NCBI GenBank assembly: GCA_963829845.1
Contig: CAWHKD010000024.1
Coordinates: 167,669 to 231,668 of the forward strand
DNA from: Gaiellasilicea sp963829845
GTDB taxonomy: Bacteria > Actinomycetota > Thermoleophilia > Gaiellales > Gaiellaceae
DNA length: 64,000 nucleotides
Direction: 5' to 3'
Shown here: positions 1 to 7,047 of the stretch, piece by piece
Layout: each line of letters starts with the position of its first letter
Numbering within the stretch: position 1 is the stretch's first letter
Position numbers and translations under genes: made by a program
Notes under the pieces: generated by a model
Database searches by the model: none
Seen by the model: the letters and a program-made list of their open reading frames with translations, nothing else
What the model was told of the DNA's origin: nothing

Positions 1-587
1 TCGTCCGCGGTCGAGGCGATGTAGATCTCGACGCCCGACTCGTAGAGCGCGAAGCGGGCGAGTGGCATGTAGTTCTCCCAGCAGATCAGACCGCCGAGCC
101 GGCCGACCGACGTCTCGATCGCGCGGAGTCCGCGCCCGTCTCCCTGGCCCCAGACGAGCCGCTCGTGGTTCGTCGGCACGAGCTTGCGATGGTGGAGCGC
201 GAGCTCGCCCTCGGGCGAGTAGTAGAGGAGCGAGTTGTAGAGCGTGCCCGCCCGCTGCGGATCCGCCTCGTTGACGCCGACCACGATCCAGACGCCGTGT
301 TCGCGGGCGATCGCCGCGAGCCGGTCGGCATCAGGCCCGGGAAGCTCGAGCGACTCGCGATGGAGGAGCGCGAAAGCCTCCTTCGCGCCGGGCTCGGACC
401 AGCCGGCGAGCGACTTCGCCCACGCCGAGGAGGGATAGGCGGGGACGAAGGTCTCGGGGAAGACGACGATCTGAGCGCCGGCCCCCGCCGCCTCGGCCGT
501 GCACTCCGCGACCCGGTCGATCGTGCCCGAGCGGTCGAAGATCGCCGGCTCGACCTGGACGCAGGCGGCGGTGACGCGCTCCCTCAC
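1..587 (-). CDS. Nitrilase (carbon-nitrogen hydrolase), C-terminus cut by window edge
   Basis: Hydrolyses nitriles or amides by the Glu-Lys-Cys mechanism of the nitrilase superfamily. All three active-site regions are visible in order: Glu in VVFPETFVPAYP, Lys in HRKLVPTNHERLVWGQGDG, and Cys in LICWENYMPLAR. The extended text around Lys and Cys is that of true nitrilases rather than omega-amidases. About 195 residues are present of the usual 300-340; the rest lies outside the window. The GTG start at 587 overlaps the TGA of the upstream cupin gene (GTGA), which suggests translational coupling. The physiological substrate cannot be told from sequence. Confidence 0.9.
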   Translation of the reverse strand, partial: MRERVTAACVQVEPAIFDRSGTIDRVAECTAEAAGAGAQIVVFPETFVPAYPSSAWAKSLAGWSEPGAKEAFALLHRESLELPGPDADRLAAIAREHGVWIVVGVNEADPQRAGTLYNSLLYYSPEGELALHHRKLVPTNHERLVWGQGDGRGLRAIETSVGRLGGLICWENYMPLARFALYESGVEIYIASTAD

Positions 588-943
588 GCCCACTCCAGCG
601 GCGTATAGCCGCTCGTCCGCGGCGCCGAGACGATCAGGATCGTCGCGTCGGCGTCGCTCCTGTTGACGACGGTCCGCCTCGGCTCGGGATCGAGCCGCGT
701 GAACGTCCCGGCCGGCGCCGGATGGTCCTCGCCGTCGATCACCATCGTCGCGTCCCCTGAGAGGACGATGAAGACCTCCTCCTGGTCGCTCCCGGTCTCG
801 TCGTGCTCCGGGATCATCTCCCCGGGCGCGAGCTCGCAGACGTTCATCCCGAACGACTGCAGCCCGAGCGACTTCCGCGCGAGCGCCCACTTCGGGAACG
901 GGCGCTCGAAGTCGTCCATGTGCACGATCGTGAAGCTCGCCAT
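584..943 (-). CDS. Small single-domain cupin protein
   Basis: A 119-residue cupin. The metal-site motif reads PEHDETGSDQEEVFIVLSG, followed by the second conserved segment with PAGTFTRLDPEPRRTVVN. It is probably a metal-binding sensor or isomerase-like protein; no substrate can be assigned. ATG at 943 is chosen over an in-frame upstream ATG because a strong ribosome-binding site (GAGGGG) lies just before it and the cupin fold begins there. It sits two bases after the AhpD-like gene and overlaps the nitrilase start, so the three genes probably form one operon. Confidence 0.85.
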   Translation of the reverse strand: MASFTIVHMDDFERPFPKWALARKSLGLQSFGMNVCELAPGEMIPEHDETGSDQEEVFIVLSGDATMVIDGEDHPAPAGTFTRLDPEPRRTVVNRSDADATILIVSAPRTSGYTPLEWA

Positions 944-945
944 CC

Positions 946-1518
946 CTACCCCTCTTCCTGACCCCGCTCTGCTTGCTGAAGCCACTCCGGCTCCGGGCCG
1001 ATGCCCACGGCCTCGGCAACGCGGTTGATGTAGTTGAAGTAGGCGATCACCTGGATCGCGTCATGGATCGCCTCGTCGTCCCAGCCGTGGCGGCGCAGCT
1101 CCTCGACGTCGGCAGCGCCGACCGCCGTCGGCGTGTGGGTGAGCTTGACCGCGTAGTCACAGAGCGCCCGAACGGGCGCGGGCAGGCCCGCAGCGCGGTA
1201 GTCGTGGGCGCACTGCTCCACGAGTCGTTCGTCGGCGCCCTCGGCACGGAGGTCGTCTGCATGCGAGCGCGTTCAGTAATGGCAGTCGTTCTCTCGCGAG
1301 ACGACGGTGGCGAGCAGCTCTCGCTCCTGACGGGAGAGCTGCGACGGGCCGAACATGATCCCCTTGTAGAGCTCGATAGAGCGGTGGAGCACGTCCGGGT
1401 TCGGGCTCATCGCCTTGACGATGTTGAAGACCTTCCCGGCGCGCCCGATCGCCGCGTCGTACTCCGCCTTCAACGGTCCGGTTGCGTCGTCGACGTCGGT
1501 CAATCGCAGGTGGGCCAC
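946..1518 (-). CDS. AhpD/CMD-family peroxidase-related protein, candidate selenoprotein (CxxU)
   Basis: The carboxymuconolactone-decarboxylase/AhpD fold reduces peroxides or disulfides with a CxxC centre. The first part (to 1276) ends in ERELLATVVSRENDCHY, followed by TGA at 1275-1273. The same frame then continues with TRSHADDLRAEGADERLVEQ to a TAG at 946. Family members read CHYCxxSH here, so UGA replaces the second Cys exactly and CxxU is restored if it is read as Sec. Total length of about 190 codons is normal for the family. No frame change is needed, so this is not an indel error. A SECIS-like hairpin follows, and selC lies 1.9 kb away. Alternatives are a C-to-A sequencing error or a nonsense mutation. 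Start is GTG at 1518. Confidence 0.75.
1237..1254 (-). promoter_or_regulatory. Candidate bacterial SECIS stem-loop after UGA
   Basis: Reading the minus strand, the UGA (1275-1273) is followed by 24 nt up to a hexaloop CGUGCC (1248-1243). The loop is closed by CCUC/GAGG, with an outer G-C after one A.G mismatch. Bacterial SECIS elements have a short stem starting roughly 15-35 nt after UGA and a G among the first loop bases; this hairpin fits both. The fold was done by hand. Confidence 0.5.
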
Positions 1519-1586
1519 GCCACGATCCTCGCAGAAAAGAGCCCGGGGAAGCTCGCGGCGAGCTCCCCCAGGCCCTCCCTCTCCCT

Positions 1587-2387
1587 CTACCTGCTCAGGT
1601 CGACCGGGAACGAGACGAGCCGGCGGGTCGAGACACCGCCGAGCACGTCCTCACCGGCCTTCCGCGCGCGAGCGAAGACCGTCAGCAGCTGCTGGCGGCT
1701 GGTCGCCGGGTAGCCGGCTGCGCGGTTCATCGTCAGCGTCGCGAACCCGTCCGCCCCTGTCTGCTGCTCAGCCGGAGCGGTGAACTGGTTGAACGGAACC
1801 GCTTCGGCGTAGAGGAGCGCGCCCTGGACGGGCTTCCCCTTGCAGGTGACGCGGAAGCGAACCGAGATCGACCCCGTCGAGCGGCCGACCACCGACGGAC
1901 TGATCGACTGGCCGTCGATCAGCAGCCGGTCCGGCAGCGAGACGTTCGCGATCGGGATCGGCGCGTTGCCGTTGCAGCCCGTCACGGGTGCGGGGGCCGT
2001 CCTGATCACGGCCGACGGGACCGACGTTGCAGCCGTCGAGCCGTCGGCGTTCCGCGCGGTCACGCGGGAGCGGATCGTGTTGCCGACGTCGACCTTCTTG
2101 AGGACGTACGTCTTGCTCGTCGCCCCTCCGATCTGCGAGCAGCTACCGCCGTTCTCGTCGCACCGCCGCCACGAGTAGGCGAAGGTGATCGGAGCCGTAC
2201 CCGTCCAGGTGCCGTCGCTGGTGGTCAGCGTCTTGCCCTCCTCGGGCGTGCCGGAGACCGCCGGCGGCGACTGGTTCGACGGTGCTGCCTGCGGCGCCGA
2301 GTCGGCGACGTCCGTGAGGCCGGCGACGCCCGCGAGCACGACCAGCGTGCTCGCAAGCGCGACCGGGAGAATCGTGCGGCGTTTCAT
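1587..2387 (-). CDS. Exported protein with Ig-like/BIG-type repeat region
   Basis: A 266-residue secreted protein of unknown role. It has a Lys-Arg start followed by a hydrophobic signal peptide (LPVALASTLVVLAGVAGL). Residues about 40-125 match the exported repeat style SGTPEEGKTLTTSDGTWTGT...YSWRRCD, common in high-GC actinobacteria as Ig-like or cell-surface modules. The C-terminal half (PDRLLIDGQSISPSVVG onward) looks like another beta-sandwich. Two Cys pairs could form disulfides. An excellent ribosome-binding site (GGAGGGGG) precedes the ATG at 2387. The neighbouring gene is also exported, so a cell-surface pair is likely. Confidence 0.75.
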   Translation of the reverse strand: MKRRTILPVALASTLVVLAGVAGLTDVADSAPQAAPSNQSPPAVSGTPEEGKTLTTSDGTWTGTAPITFAYSWRRCDENGGSCSQIGGATSKTYVLKKVDVGNTIRSRVTARNADGSTAATSVPSAVIRTAPAPVTGCNGNAPIPIANVSLPDRLLIDGQSISPSVVGRSTGSISVRFRVTCKGKPVQGALLYAEAVPFNQFTAPAEQQTGADGFATLTMNRAAGYPATSRQQLLTVFARARKAGEDVLGGVSTRRLVSFPVDLSR

Positions 2388-2417
2388 GTCAGGACCCCCT
2401 CCGTTCGTTGACTGTCG

Positions 2418-3281
2418 CTAGCAGGCGCGGCGCCACGTGATCTCGCGGCTGAGCGCGCCGAGATACCCGACGCCCGACTGGTTGACCGACATCGCGATCC
2501 GCAAGCGGTTCGGCCCGCAGGGGAGCGTCGCCTGGAAGCGCGCACGCGAGTCGAGGTCGAGCGAGACCCGCTTGATCGTGACCCACTGCCCGAACGCGGA
2601 GAGGCGCTGCAGCTGGATCTGCTTGCGGGCCATGCTGCGGCCGGCGTAGACGCGGGCGAGGAACCCGTTCAGGCGTCCGAACGAGATCGACGGCGCGACG
2701 GCCGTGGTGATCACGAGGCTCGCGGCGGTCTTCCACCGGGCCCGGTAGGTGGTGAGGATCTTCGGGGCGACCGCGTACGTAAACGTGCCGTCCGCGCCCG
2801 TGAGCACGGTCGCGAGCACGACCTCGGAGGCCTGCCCGTAAGGCTGGTAGGTGAGCTGGACGTTCTCGCCGGCCTTCTTACTGTTCACCTGGCCGGTGAG
2901 CGTCACCTTCTGGCCGTAGGCGATCTGCGGCTGCGAGATGGCCAGCGTGACCGCCGGCGGCGCGCCGGCGACCCTGACGGTGCCGGTGACGGACGGGTTG
3001 AGAGCGTCGCGGTACCGGTAGGTGCCTGCGACGTCGAACCTGAACGTGTATGTCCTCCCGCGCGCGAGCACGGGCGACGCGAAGGCGCCGGTGGTGGAGA
3101 CGATCTGGTGGTTCTGGGTGTCGTCGTTGTGCCAGCGGATCGAGTCGCCGGCGACGATGTTGACGGTGGCGGGTGAGAACGAAGCCCGCTTGATCGAGAC
3201 GGTCTTCGTCGCGGCGGTGGCCGGTGCGACGAGCACCAGCGCGGCGACGAGCGAGCCGAGGATGAGGAGTGTGCGTCGCAT
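2418..3281 (-). CDS. Exported cupredoxin-like protein lacking copper ligands
   Basis: A 287-residue exported protein. A signal peptide (LLILGSLVAALVLVAPATAA) is followed by a plastocyanin-like domain at about residues 25-105 (FSPATVNIVAGDSIRWHNDD, then NHQIVS). The first His ligand is kept. In the second ligand loop, GTYRYRDALNPSVTG stands where copper proteins have Cys, His and Met, so all three are lost. The C-terminal 170 residues contain Ig-like segments (VTLTGQVNSKKAGENVQL). It is probably a structural surface protein that reuses a cupredoxin fold. An AhpD-like candidate selenoprotein lies further downstream in the same orientation. Confidence 0.75.
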   Translation of the reverse strand: MRRTLLILGSLVAALVLVAPATAATKTVSIKRASFSPATVNIVAGDSIRWHNDDTQNHQIVSTTGAFASPVLARGRTYTFRFDVAGTYRYRDALNPSVTGTVRVAGAPPAVTLAISQPQIAYGQKVTLTGQVNSKKAGENVQLTYQPYGQASEVVLATVLTGADGTFTYAVAPKILTTYRARWKTAASLVITTAVAPSISFGRLNGFLARVYAGRSMARKQIQLQRLSAFGQWVTIKRVSLDLDSRARFQATLPCGPNRLRIAMSVNQSGVGYLGALSREITWRRAC

Positions 3282-3397
3282 GGCCCCTGCATATCCGCCG
3301 AACGGGGCTCCGAAGCGGTTTCGGGCGCGGTTTTACCGAATCCGTACAGCGTCCTGACGCGGCCCTTGCACTGGCGACTTGCAACTAGGGTGGCGGT

Positions 3398-3490
3398 GGA
3401 GCGGCACGGGCCCGGTGGCCCAGCCGGTCTTCAAAATCGGCCCGGTCGTGCAACCCACGGCTTGCTCGGTTCGACTCCGGGGCCGCTCCG
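3398..3490 (+). tRNA. selC: Selenocysteine tRNA, anticodon UCA
   Basis: A 93-nt tRNA with an eight-pair acceptor stem GGAGCGGC (3398-3405) against GCCGCTCC (3482-3489). The D-stem is GGGCC/GGCCC with a tetraloop. The anticodon stem GCCGGT/ATCGGC closes the loop CTTCAAA with anticodon TCA at 3431-3433. A long variable arm is followed by the T-arm CTCGG-TTCGACT-CCGGG. The eight-base-pair acceptor stem, long D-stem, long variable arm and UCA anticodon together are specific to tRNA-Sec, which inserts Sec at UGA with SelB and a SECIS. CCA is not encoded. No selA, selB or selD is visible in the window. Confidence 0.93.
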
Positions 3491-3570
3491 TCAAGCCAGG
3501 GGATCATCGTTCACGCGGCGCCCAAATCCGGTTTCAACAGCGAACGGCGAGTCAAGAATATGTCCAACGT

Positions 3571-3933
3571 ATGTCCGACAGCGAGGCCGCCATCACCGCC
3601 GGTGCCCGAGAGTTCGACGGCGTCACCGTTGAGCTCAACAGCCGCGATGTCCCGCTCTCGTGGAGCACCCGAGAGGCGCTCCTCGCAGGGCTTCGCGAGC
3701 ACCCGCGAGGCGACCGCGAGTTCGCGCACGCGATCTGCAAAGCAGTCGAAGACGTCGGTGCGAGCCGCATCGTCCTGCTGACGCTCGAGTGCAAGATCTA
3801 CCTCCTCCGGCTGCTCGAGGAATGGTCGCTCGAGGTGGGCGAGGACGACCCGGCTCGACCCGGGCTGTTCCAACTCCGCAACGCGCTCATCGCTGATTTG
3901 CGCGATGCCGAGAGGTCACAAGCGACGGCGTAG
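3571..3933 (+). CDS. Conserved hypothetical protein, 120 aa
   Basis: I do not recognise this protein. It is a soluble, mostly helical 120-residue product (STREALLAGLREHPRGDREFAHAI; LLTLECKIYLLRLLEEWSLEV) without signal peptide or membrane segment. It starts 80 nt after the tRNA-Sec gene in the same direction. Codon use is like that of its neighbours. The start was chosen at the ATG just before SDSEAAITAG because upstream in-frame sequence runs into the tRNA gene. Confidence 0.55.
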   Translation: MSDSEAAITAGAREFDGVTVELNSRDVPLSWSTREALLAGLREHPRGDREFAHAICKAVEDVGASRIVLLTLECKIYLLRLLEEWSLEVGEDDPARPGLFQLRNALIADLRDAERSQATA

Positions 3934-4368
3934 CGGTCCGCGACGTCAGCTGCGATCAGAAGCGGGTCGACCACGTCGCACTCGGTTTCCAACCGCGGAC
4001 GCCCGGGCAAGAAGCTGCTGTTCGAGGAAGCGGGGTCTGAGGCCGGAACGCAGCGGCGATCTTCCGGGGTCTGCTGAGCGTCCCGTAACCGCGATCTCGA
4101 ATGGTCCGCGCCGGGCGACTCCGGTCGGACGGGAGGGGCCTGAGCGCCAGGGGTGGGGGCTCCCCGCAGGCGCTCGGGCCCCCTTACGTTCCCGCGGCGC
4201 CTTCAGACGGATCCCGGGCAGCCGCTCGTGCCGGACTGTCGGCTGCGCGTGACGGCGCTACTCTGTAAGAGCCTCTGAGTCCTTTGCGGACGACTCCGCC
4301 GTCGCGTCTCGCGGTTTCTCACCGGCGGCCGAGCCCGCAGCCACTTGCCGGGCACAAGGAGCAACGCA
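3934..4368. other. Intergenic region holding one strong stem-loop
   Basis: No convincing gene lies here on either strand. The notable element is the large hairpin at 4135-4182, described separately. The rest shows no recognised motif apart from the ribosome-binding site of the next gene (AAGGAG at 4356-4361). Confidence 0.6.
4135..4182. other. Strong 14-bp inverted repeat, unknown function
   Basis: GGGGCCTGAGCGCC (4135-4148) pairs with GGCGCTCGGGCCCC (4169-4182), with one G.T pair, around a 20-nt loop that can itself fold through GGGG/CCCC. There is no T-run, so it is not a standard intrinsic terminator. It lies about 190 nt before a small CxC-protein gene and could be a leader element or RNA-stability hairpin. 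Confidence 0.6.
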
Positions 4369-4713
4369 GTGGCCACCGACCCGCTCGAGGCCCGCCAGGT
4401 TCGGCTTGCCAAGAACCAGGCCCTGTTCCGCGCCGTCAACGACCAGATCGACTACATGGCGCAGGAACAGTCCACAGTTCTTCCGCTCCAACTCCTCTGC
4501 GAATGCGCAGACCCCAACTGCGACGTGTACATCGAACTCACCCAGGGCGAGTACGAAGCAGTCCGCCGGCGCCCAACCCACTTCTTCGTTCTCCCCGACC
4601 ACGTCTTCCGCGAGGTCGAGACGATCGTCGACGATCGAGGCCACTACGTCATCGTCGAGAAGTTCGGGGCCGGCGGACGCGTCGTTAAAGCGATCCAGGA
4701 GGGTTCCGAGTGA
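4369..4713 (+). CDS. CxC-family small protein, paralogue of the gene at 40348
   Basis: A 114-residue cytoplasmic protein of unknown function. An N-terminal helix (VRLAKNQALFRAVNDQI) leads to LLCECADPNCDVYIELTQGEYEAVR, then FFVLPDHVFREVETIV and a final VIVEKFG. The Cys-x-Cys...Cys cluster may bind zinc. The same order of motifs occurs in the damaged gene at 40348-40679, so this is a small paralogous family. GTG at 4369 is the start because AAGGAG lies 7 nt before it. A bidirectional terminator follows at 4875. Confidence 0.75.
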   Translation: MATDPLEARQVRLAKNQALFRAVNDQIDYMAQEQSTVLPLQLLCECADPNCDVYIELTQGEYEAVRRRPTHFFVLPDHVFREVETIVDDRGHYVIVEKFGAGGRVVKAIQEGSE

Positions 4714-4874
4714 CGTAAGCGCCGGCGGTGCGTGGAGCATGCGTCACCGAGGATCCCTCGATCGAGGGACGTCTTCGGTCCTAGTCGCTCAAGTAATGGG
4801 TCCTACGCGCCGATGAGGTGAGAACTAGCGAGTTCCGTGGGCCGTGCCGCAGCTGTCCATGTAGAGCTCCTTCC

Positions 4875-4918
4875 GAAGCAGTGGGGGTGGCCGCCAAGCG
4901 CCCCCACGCTTCTCTTTT
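4875..4918. terminator. Bidirectional intrinsic terminator
   Basis: GAAGC-GTGGGGG (4875-4887) pairs with CCCCCAC-GCTTC (4901-4912), followed on the plus strand by TCTCTTTT. It sits between the convergent genes ending at 4713 (plus) and 4923 (minus). Confidence 0.8.
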
Positions 4919-4922
4919 CCGC

Positions 4923-5474
4923 TCAGCTCTCGCTCAGATACTTCGCCTTCAGCGCGGCGATGTCGGCCGGCTCGTAGAGCGGTCGGCGCGGATCGAGACC
5001 CACGATCTCGTCCCGCCGCGGCACACGTCCGAGCTCGCGTCCGAGCTTCTGGGCGCGGCGGTGGCAGCCGTCGCAAAGCGTGATCAGGTCGCGGAGGGGC
5101 TCCTCCTCACCGAGCGTCCCGTGCGTCAGGTGCTGCGCGCCGACACCGGACTCGCCGCCGCAGCGCTCGACCTCGCACGCAGGCGCGACCGCAAGCTGCG
5201 CCTTCGCCCGCCGCGCCCAGTGGCCCGTCGCCTCGTACGCCGCCGGGCTGAGCCGGAAGAGCACACGGTAGGCCTCGGGGGCGAGCTTGCCGCGCCCGTC
5301 CGGAGAGCGCCCGTCGCGCCAGCGCTCGAGCGCTGCCGCAGCCGCTGCCTCGAGCTCGTCTTGCCGCCGCGCCGCCTCACGCTTCGCCGCCTCGGCAGGG
5401 CTCAGCAGCAACGGAGCCTCCCGGCGCGCCCGCAGCACGTCCTGCAACGACTTCTTTCCATCTCCTCGCGCCAT
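4923..5474 (-). CDS. HNH-like domain protein
   Basis: A 183-residue protein. Residues about 100-145 carry an HNH/zinc-like arrangement: CEVERCGG, then QHLTHGTLGEEEPLRDLITLC with DGCHRRAQK after it. The DLITLCxxCH text is typical of HNH nucleases, where the Cys pairs bind structural zinc and the His residues bind the catalytic metal. The N-terminal 90 residues are helical and charged (EAAKREAARRQDELEAAA). It might be a stand-alone nuclease or an inactive DNA-binding relative. It is divergent from the aldo-keto reductase at 5495. Confidence 0.65.
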   Translation of the reverse strand: MARGDGKKSLQDVLRARREAPLLLSPAEAAKREAARRQDELEAAAAAALERWRDGRSPDGRGKLAPEAYRVLFRLSPAAYEATGHWARRAKAQLAVAPACEVERCGGESGVGAQHLTHGTLGEEEPLRDLITLCDGCHRRAQKLGRELGRVPRRDEIVGLDPRRPLYEPADIAALKAKYLSES

Positions 5475-5482
5475 GCTCCGAC

Positions 5483-5488
5483 TAGTGT
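5483..5488 (+). promoter_or_regulatory. Leaderless promoter -10 (TAGTGT)
   Basis: TAGTGT ends 6 nt before the ATG of the aldo-keto reductase, and no ribosome-binding site is present. This spacing puts transcription at or near the start codon. Confidence 0.5.
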
Positions 5489-5494
5489 GCCCGG

Positions 5495-6406
5495 ATGCGC
5501 ACCCGCCGCCTGGGCAGCTCCGACCTCGTAGTGACCGTCGTCGGGCTCGGCTGCAACAACTTCGGCGGCCGGATCGACGAGATCGCGGCGCGCGGGGTGA
5601 TCGACGCCGCGCTCGCGGCGGGCGTCACCTTCTTCGACACTGCCGACGTGTACGGCAACCGCGGTGGCAGCGAGGAGATCATCGGTCGCGCGCTCGCCGG
5701 CCGTCGCGACCAGGTCGTCCTGGCGACGAAGTTCGGACACGAGCTCGGCGACGGCGAGACGGCCCGCGGCGCGCGCCCGTACATCCGCAAGGCGATCGAG
5801 GCGTCGCTCCGCCGCCTACAGACGGACCGGATCGACCTCTACCAGTACCACCGCCCCGACGGCGTCACGCCGCTCGAGGAGACGCTCGAGGCGCTGCACG
5901 AGCTCGTCCAGGAAGGGACCGTGCGCGCGATCGGCTCCTCGAACTTCACGCCGGCGATGGTCGAGGAAGCCGCCGCGATCGCCGCCGAGCGCGGTCTGAC
6001 GCCGTTCGTCTCCGAGCAGAGCCAGTACTCGTGGCTCCGGCGCGGGGCTGAGAACGACCTGCTGCCCGCCTGCGAACGGGTCGGCGTCGGCTTCATCCCG
6101 TACTTCCCGCTCGCGAGCGGGCTGCTTACGGGCAAGTACGAGAAGGGCCGGCCGGCGCCCGAGGGCACTCGCCTGGCCGGGCGCGAGCTCGCGGACGACG
6201 ATCTGGACGCGGTCGAGCGGTATCGGGAGTTCGCCGGGCGCCACGGCGCATCGCTGCTCGAGGTCGCGATCGGCGGGCTCGCGGCGGTCCCCGGCGTCGC
6301 CTCTGTGATCGCCGGCGCGACAAAGCCGGAGCAAGTGCGTGCGAACGCGGCGGCGGGCGCCTGGGAGCCGAGCGCCGAAGCACTCGCGGAGCTGCGCTCG
6401 CTCTAG
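5495..6406 (+). CDS. Aldo/keto reductase
   Basis: A 303-residue NADPH-dependent oxidoreductase with a TIM-barrel fold. It has the catalytic tetrad: Asp and Tyr in FFDTADVYG, Lys in VLATKFG, and His in DLYQYHRPDG. The cofactor-binding C-terminal segment (VASVIAGATKPEQVRAN) is complete. Its text is closest to the YajO/Tas-like bacterial group; the substrate is unknown. It has its own leaderless promoter, and the amidase gene follows two bases after its stop codon, so the two are probably co-transcribed. Confidence 0.9.
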   Translation: MRTRRLGSSDLVVTVVGLGCNNFGGRIDEIAARGVIDAALAAGVTFFDTADVYGNRGGSEEIIGRALAGRRDQVVLATKFGHELGDGETARGARPYIRKAIEASLRRLQTDRIDLYQYHRPDGVTPLEETLEALHELVQEGTVRAIGSSNFTPAMVEEAAAIAAERGLTPFVSEQSQYSWLRRGAENDLLPACERVGVGFIPYFPLASGLLTGKYEKGRPAPEGTRLAGRELADDDLDAVERYREFAGRHGASLLEVAIGGLAAVPGVASVIAGATKPEQVRANAAAGAWEPSAEALAELRSL

Positions 6407-6408
6407 CC

Positions 6409-7047
6409 GTGCTCGCCGAGGTCGCCGTTGCTGCCGCGCTCGTGTGCCTCGATCCCGGCCACGGCACAGCTCCCGAGATCGGCCGTCAGGTGGAGCCGAT
6501 CGGCCCAGGCTCGCCGCAGCTGAAGGTCAAGGACCCGGGAGGGGCGGCCGGGGAGGCTCCGGTGGCGCTCGGAATCGCGCGCCGGACGCGAGCGCTCCTG
6601 CTGGCGCGCGGCTACCGGGTCGCGATGACCCGGACCGGCGCCGGCTATCGCGGCGGCAACCGCGAGCGGGCGCGCTACTGCAACGCACGCGGCGCCGCGC
6701 TGATGATTCGGATCCATGCCGACGGCTCGAGCGACCCGGCCGTGCACGGGATCTCGACGCTCGTGCCGGCACGACGCCGGAACTGGACGAGCGACATCTA
6801 CGGCGCCAGCGGACGCGCAGGCCGACTGCTCCAGCGGGAGCTGGTGGCGGCAACCGGCGCACGCGACCTCGGCGTCGTCGAGCGGGCCGACCTGACCGGC
6901 TTCAACTGGGCCGACGTGCCCGTCGTCCTCGTCGAGACGGGGTTCATGTCCAACCTGCGCGAGGCCGGGCTCCTTCGCCGCGCGGATTATCAGCAGAAAG
7001 TGGCACGCGCGCTCGCCTCGGGCGCTCACCGCTTCCTGAGCCGGTAG
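6409..7047 (+). CDS. N-acetylmuramoyl-L-alanine amidase (Amidase_3)
   Basis: Cleaves the bond between muramic acid and the peptide in cell-wall peptidoglycan. The zinc-dependent Amidase_3 domain is complete in 212 residues: DPGHG (first His), a Glu in AAGEAPVALG, RIHADGS (second His) and the catalytic-Glu motif VETGFMSN. The N-terminus (AEVAVAAALVCL) is only weakly hydrophobic, so export is uncertain. The start is GTG two bases after the preceding stop. Its 3' end overlaps the convergent dehydrogenase gene by 22 bp. Confidence 0.88.
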   Translation: MLAEVAVAAALVCLDPGHGTAPEIGRQVEPIGPGSPQLKVKDPGGAAGEAPVALGIARRTRALLLARGYRVAMTRTGAGYRGGNRERARYCNARGAALMIRIHADGSSDPAVHGISTLVPARRRNWTSDIYGASGRAGRLLQRELVAATGARDLGVVERADLTGFNWADVPVVLVETGFMSNLREAGLLRRADYQQKVARALASGAHRFLSR

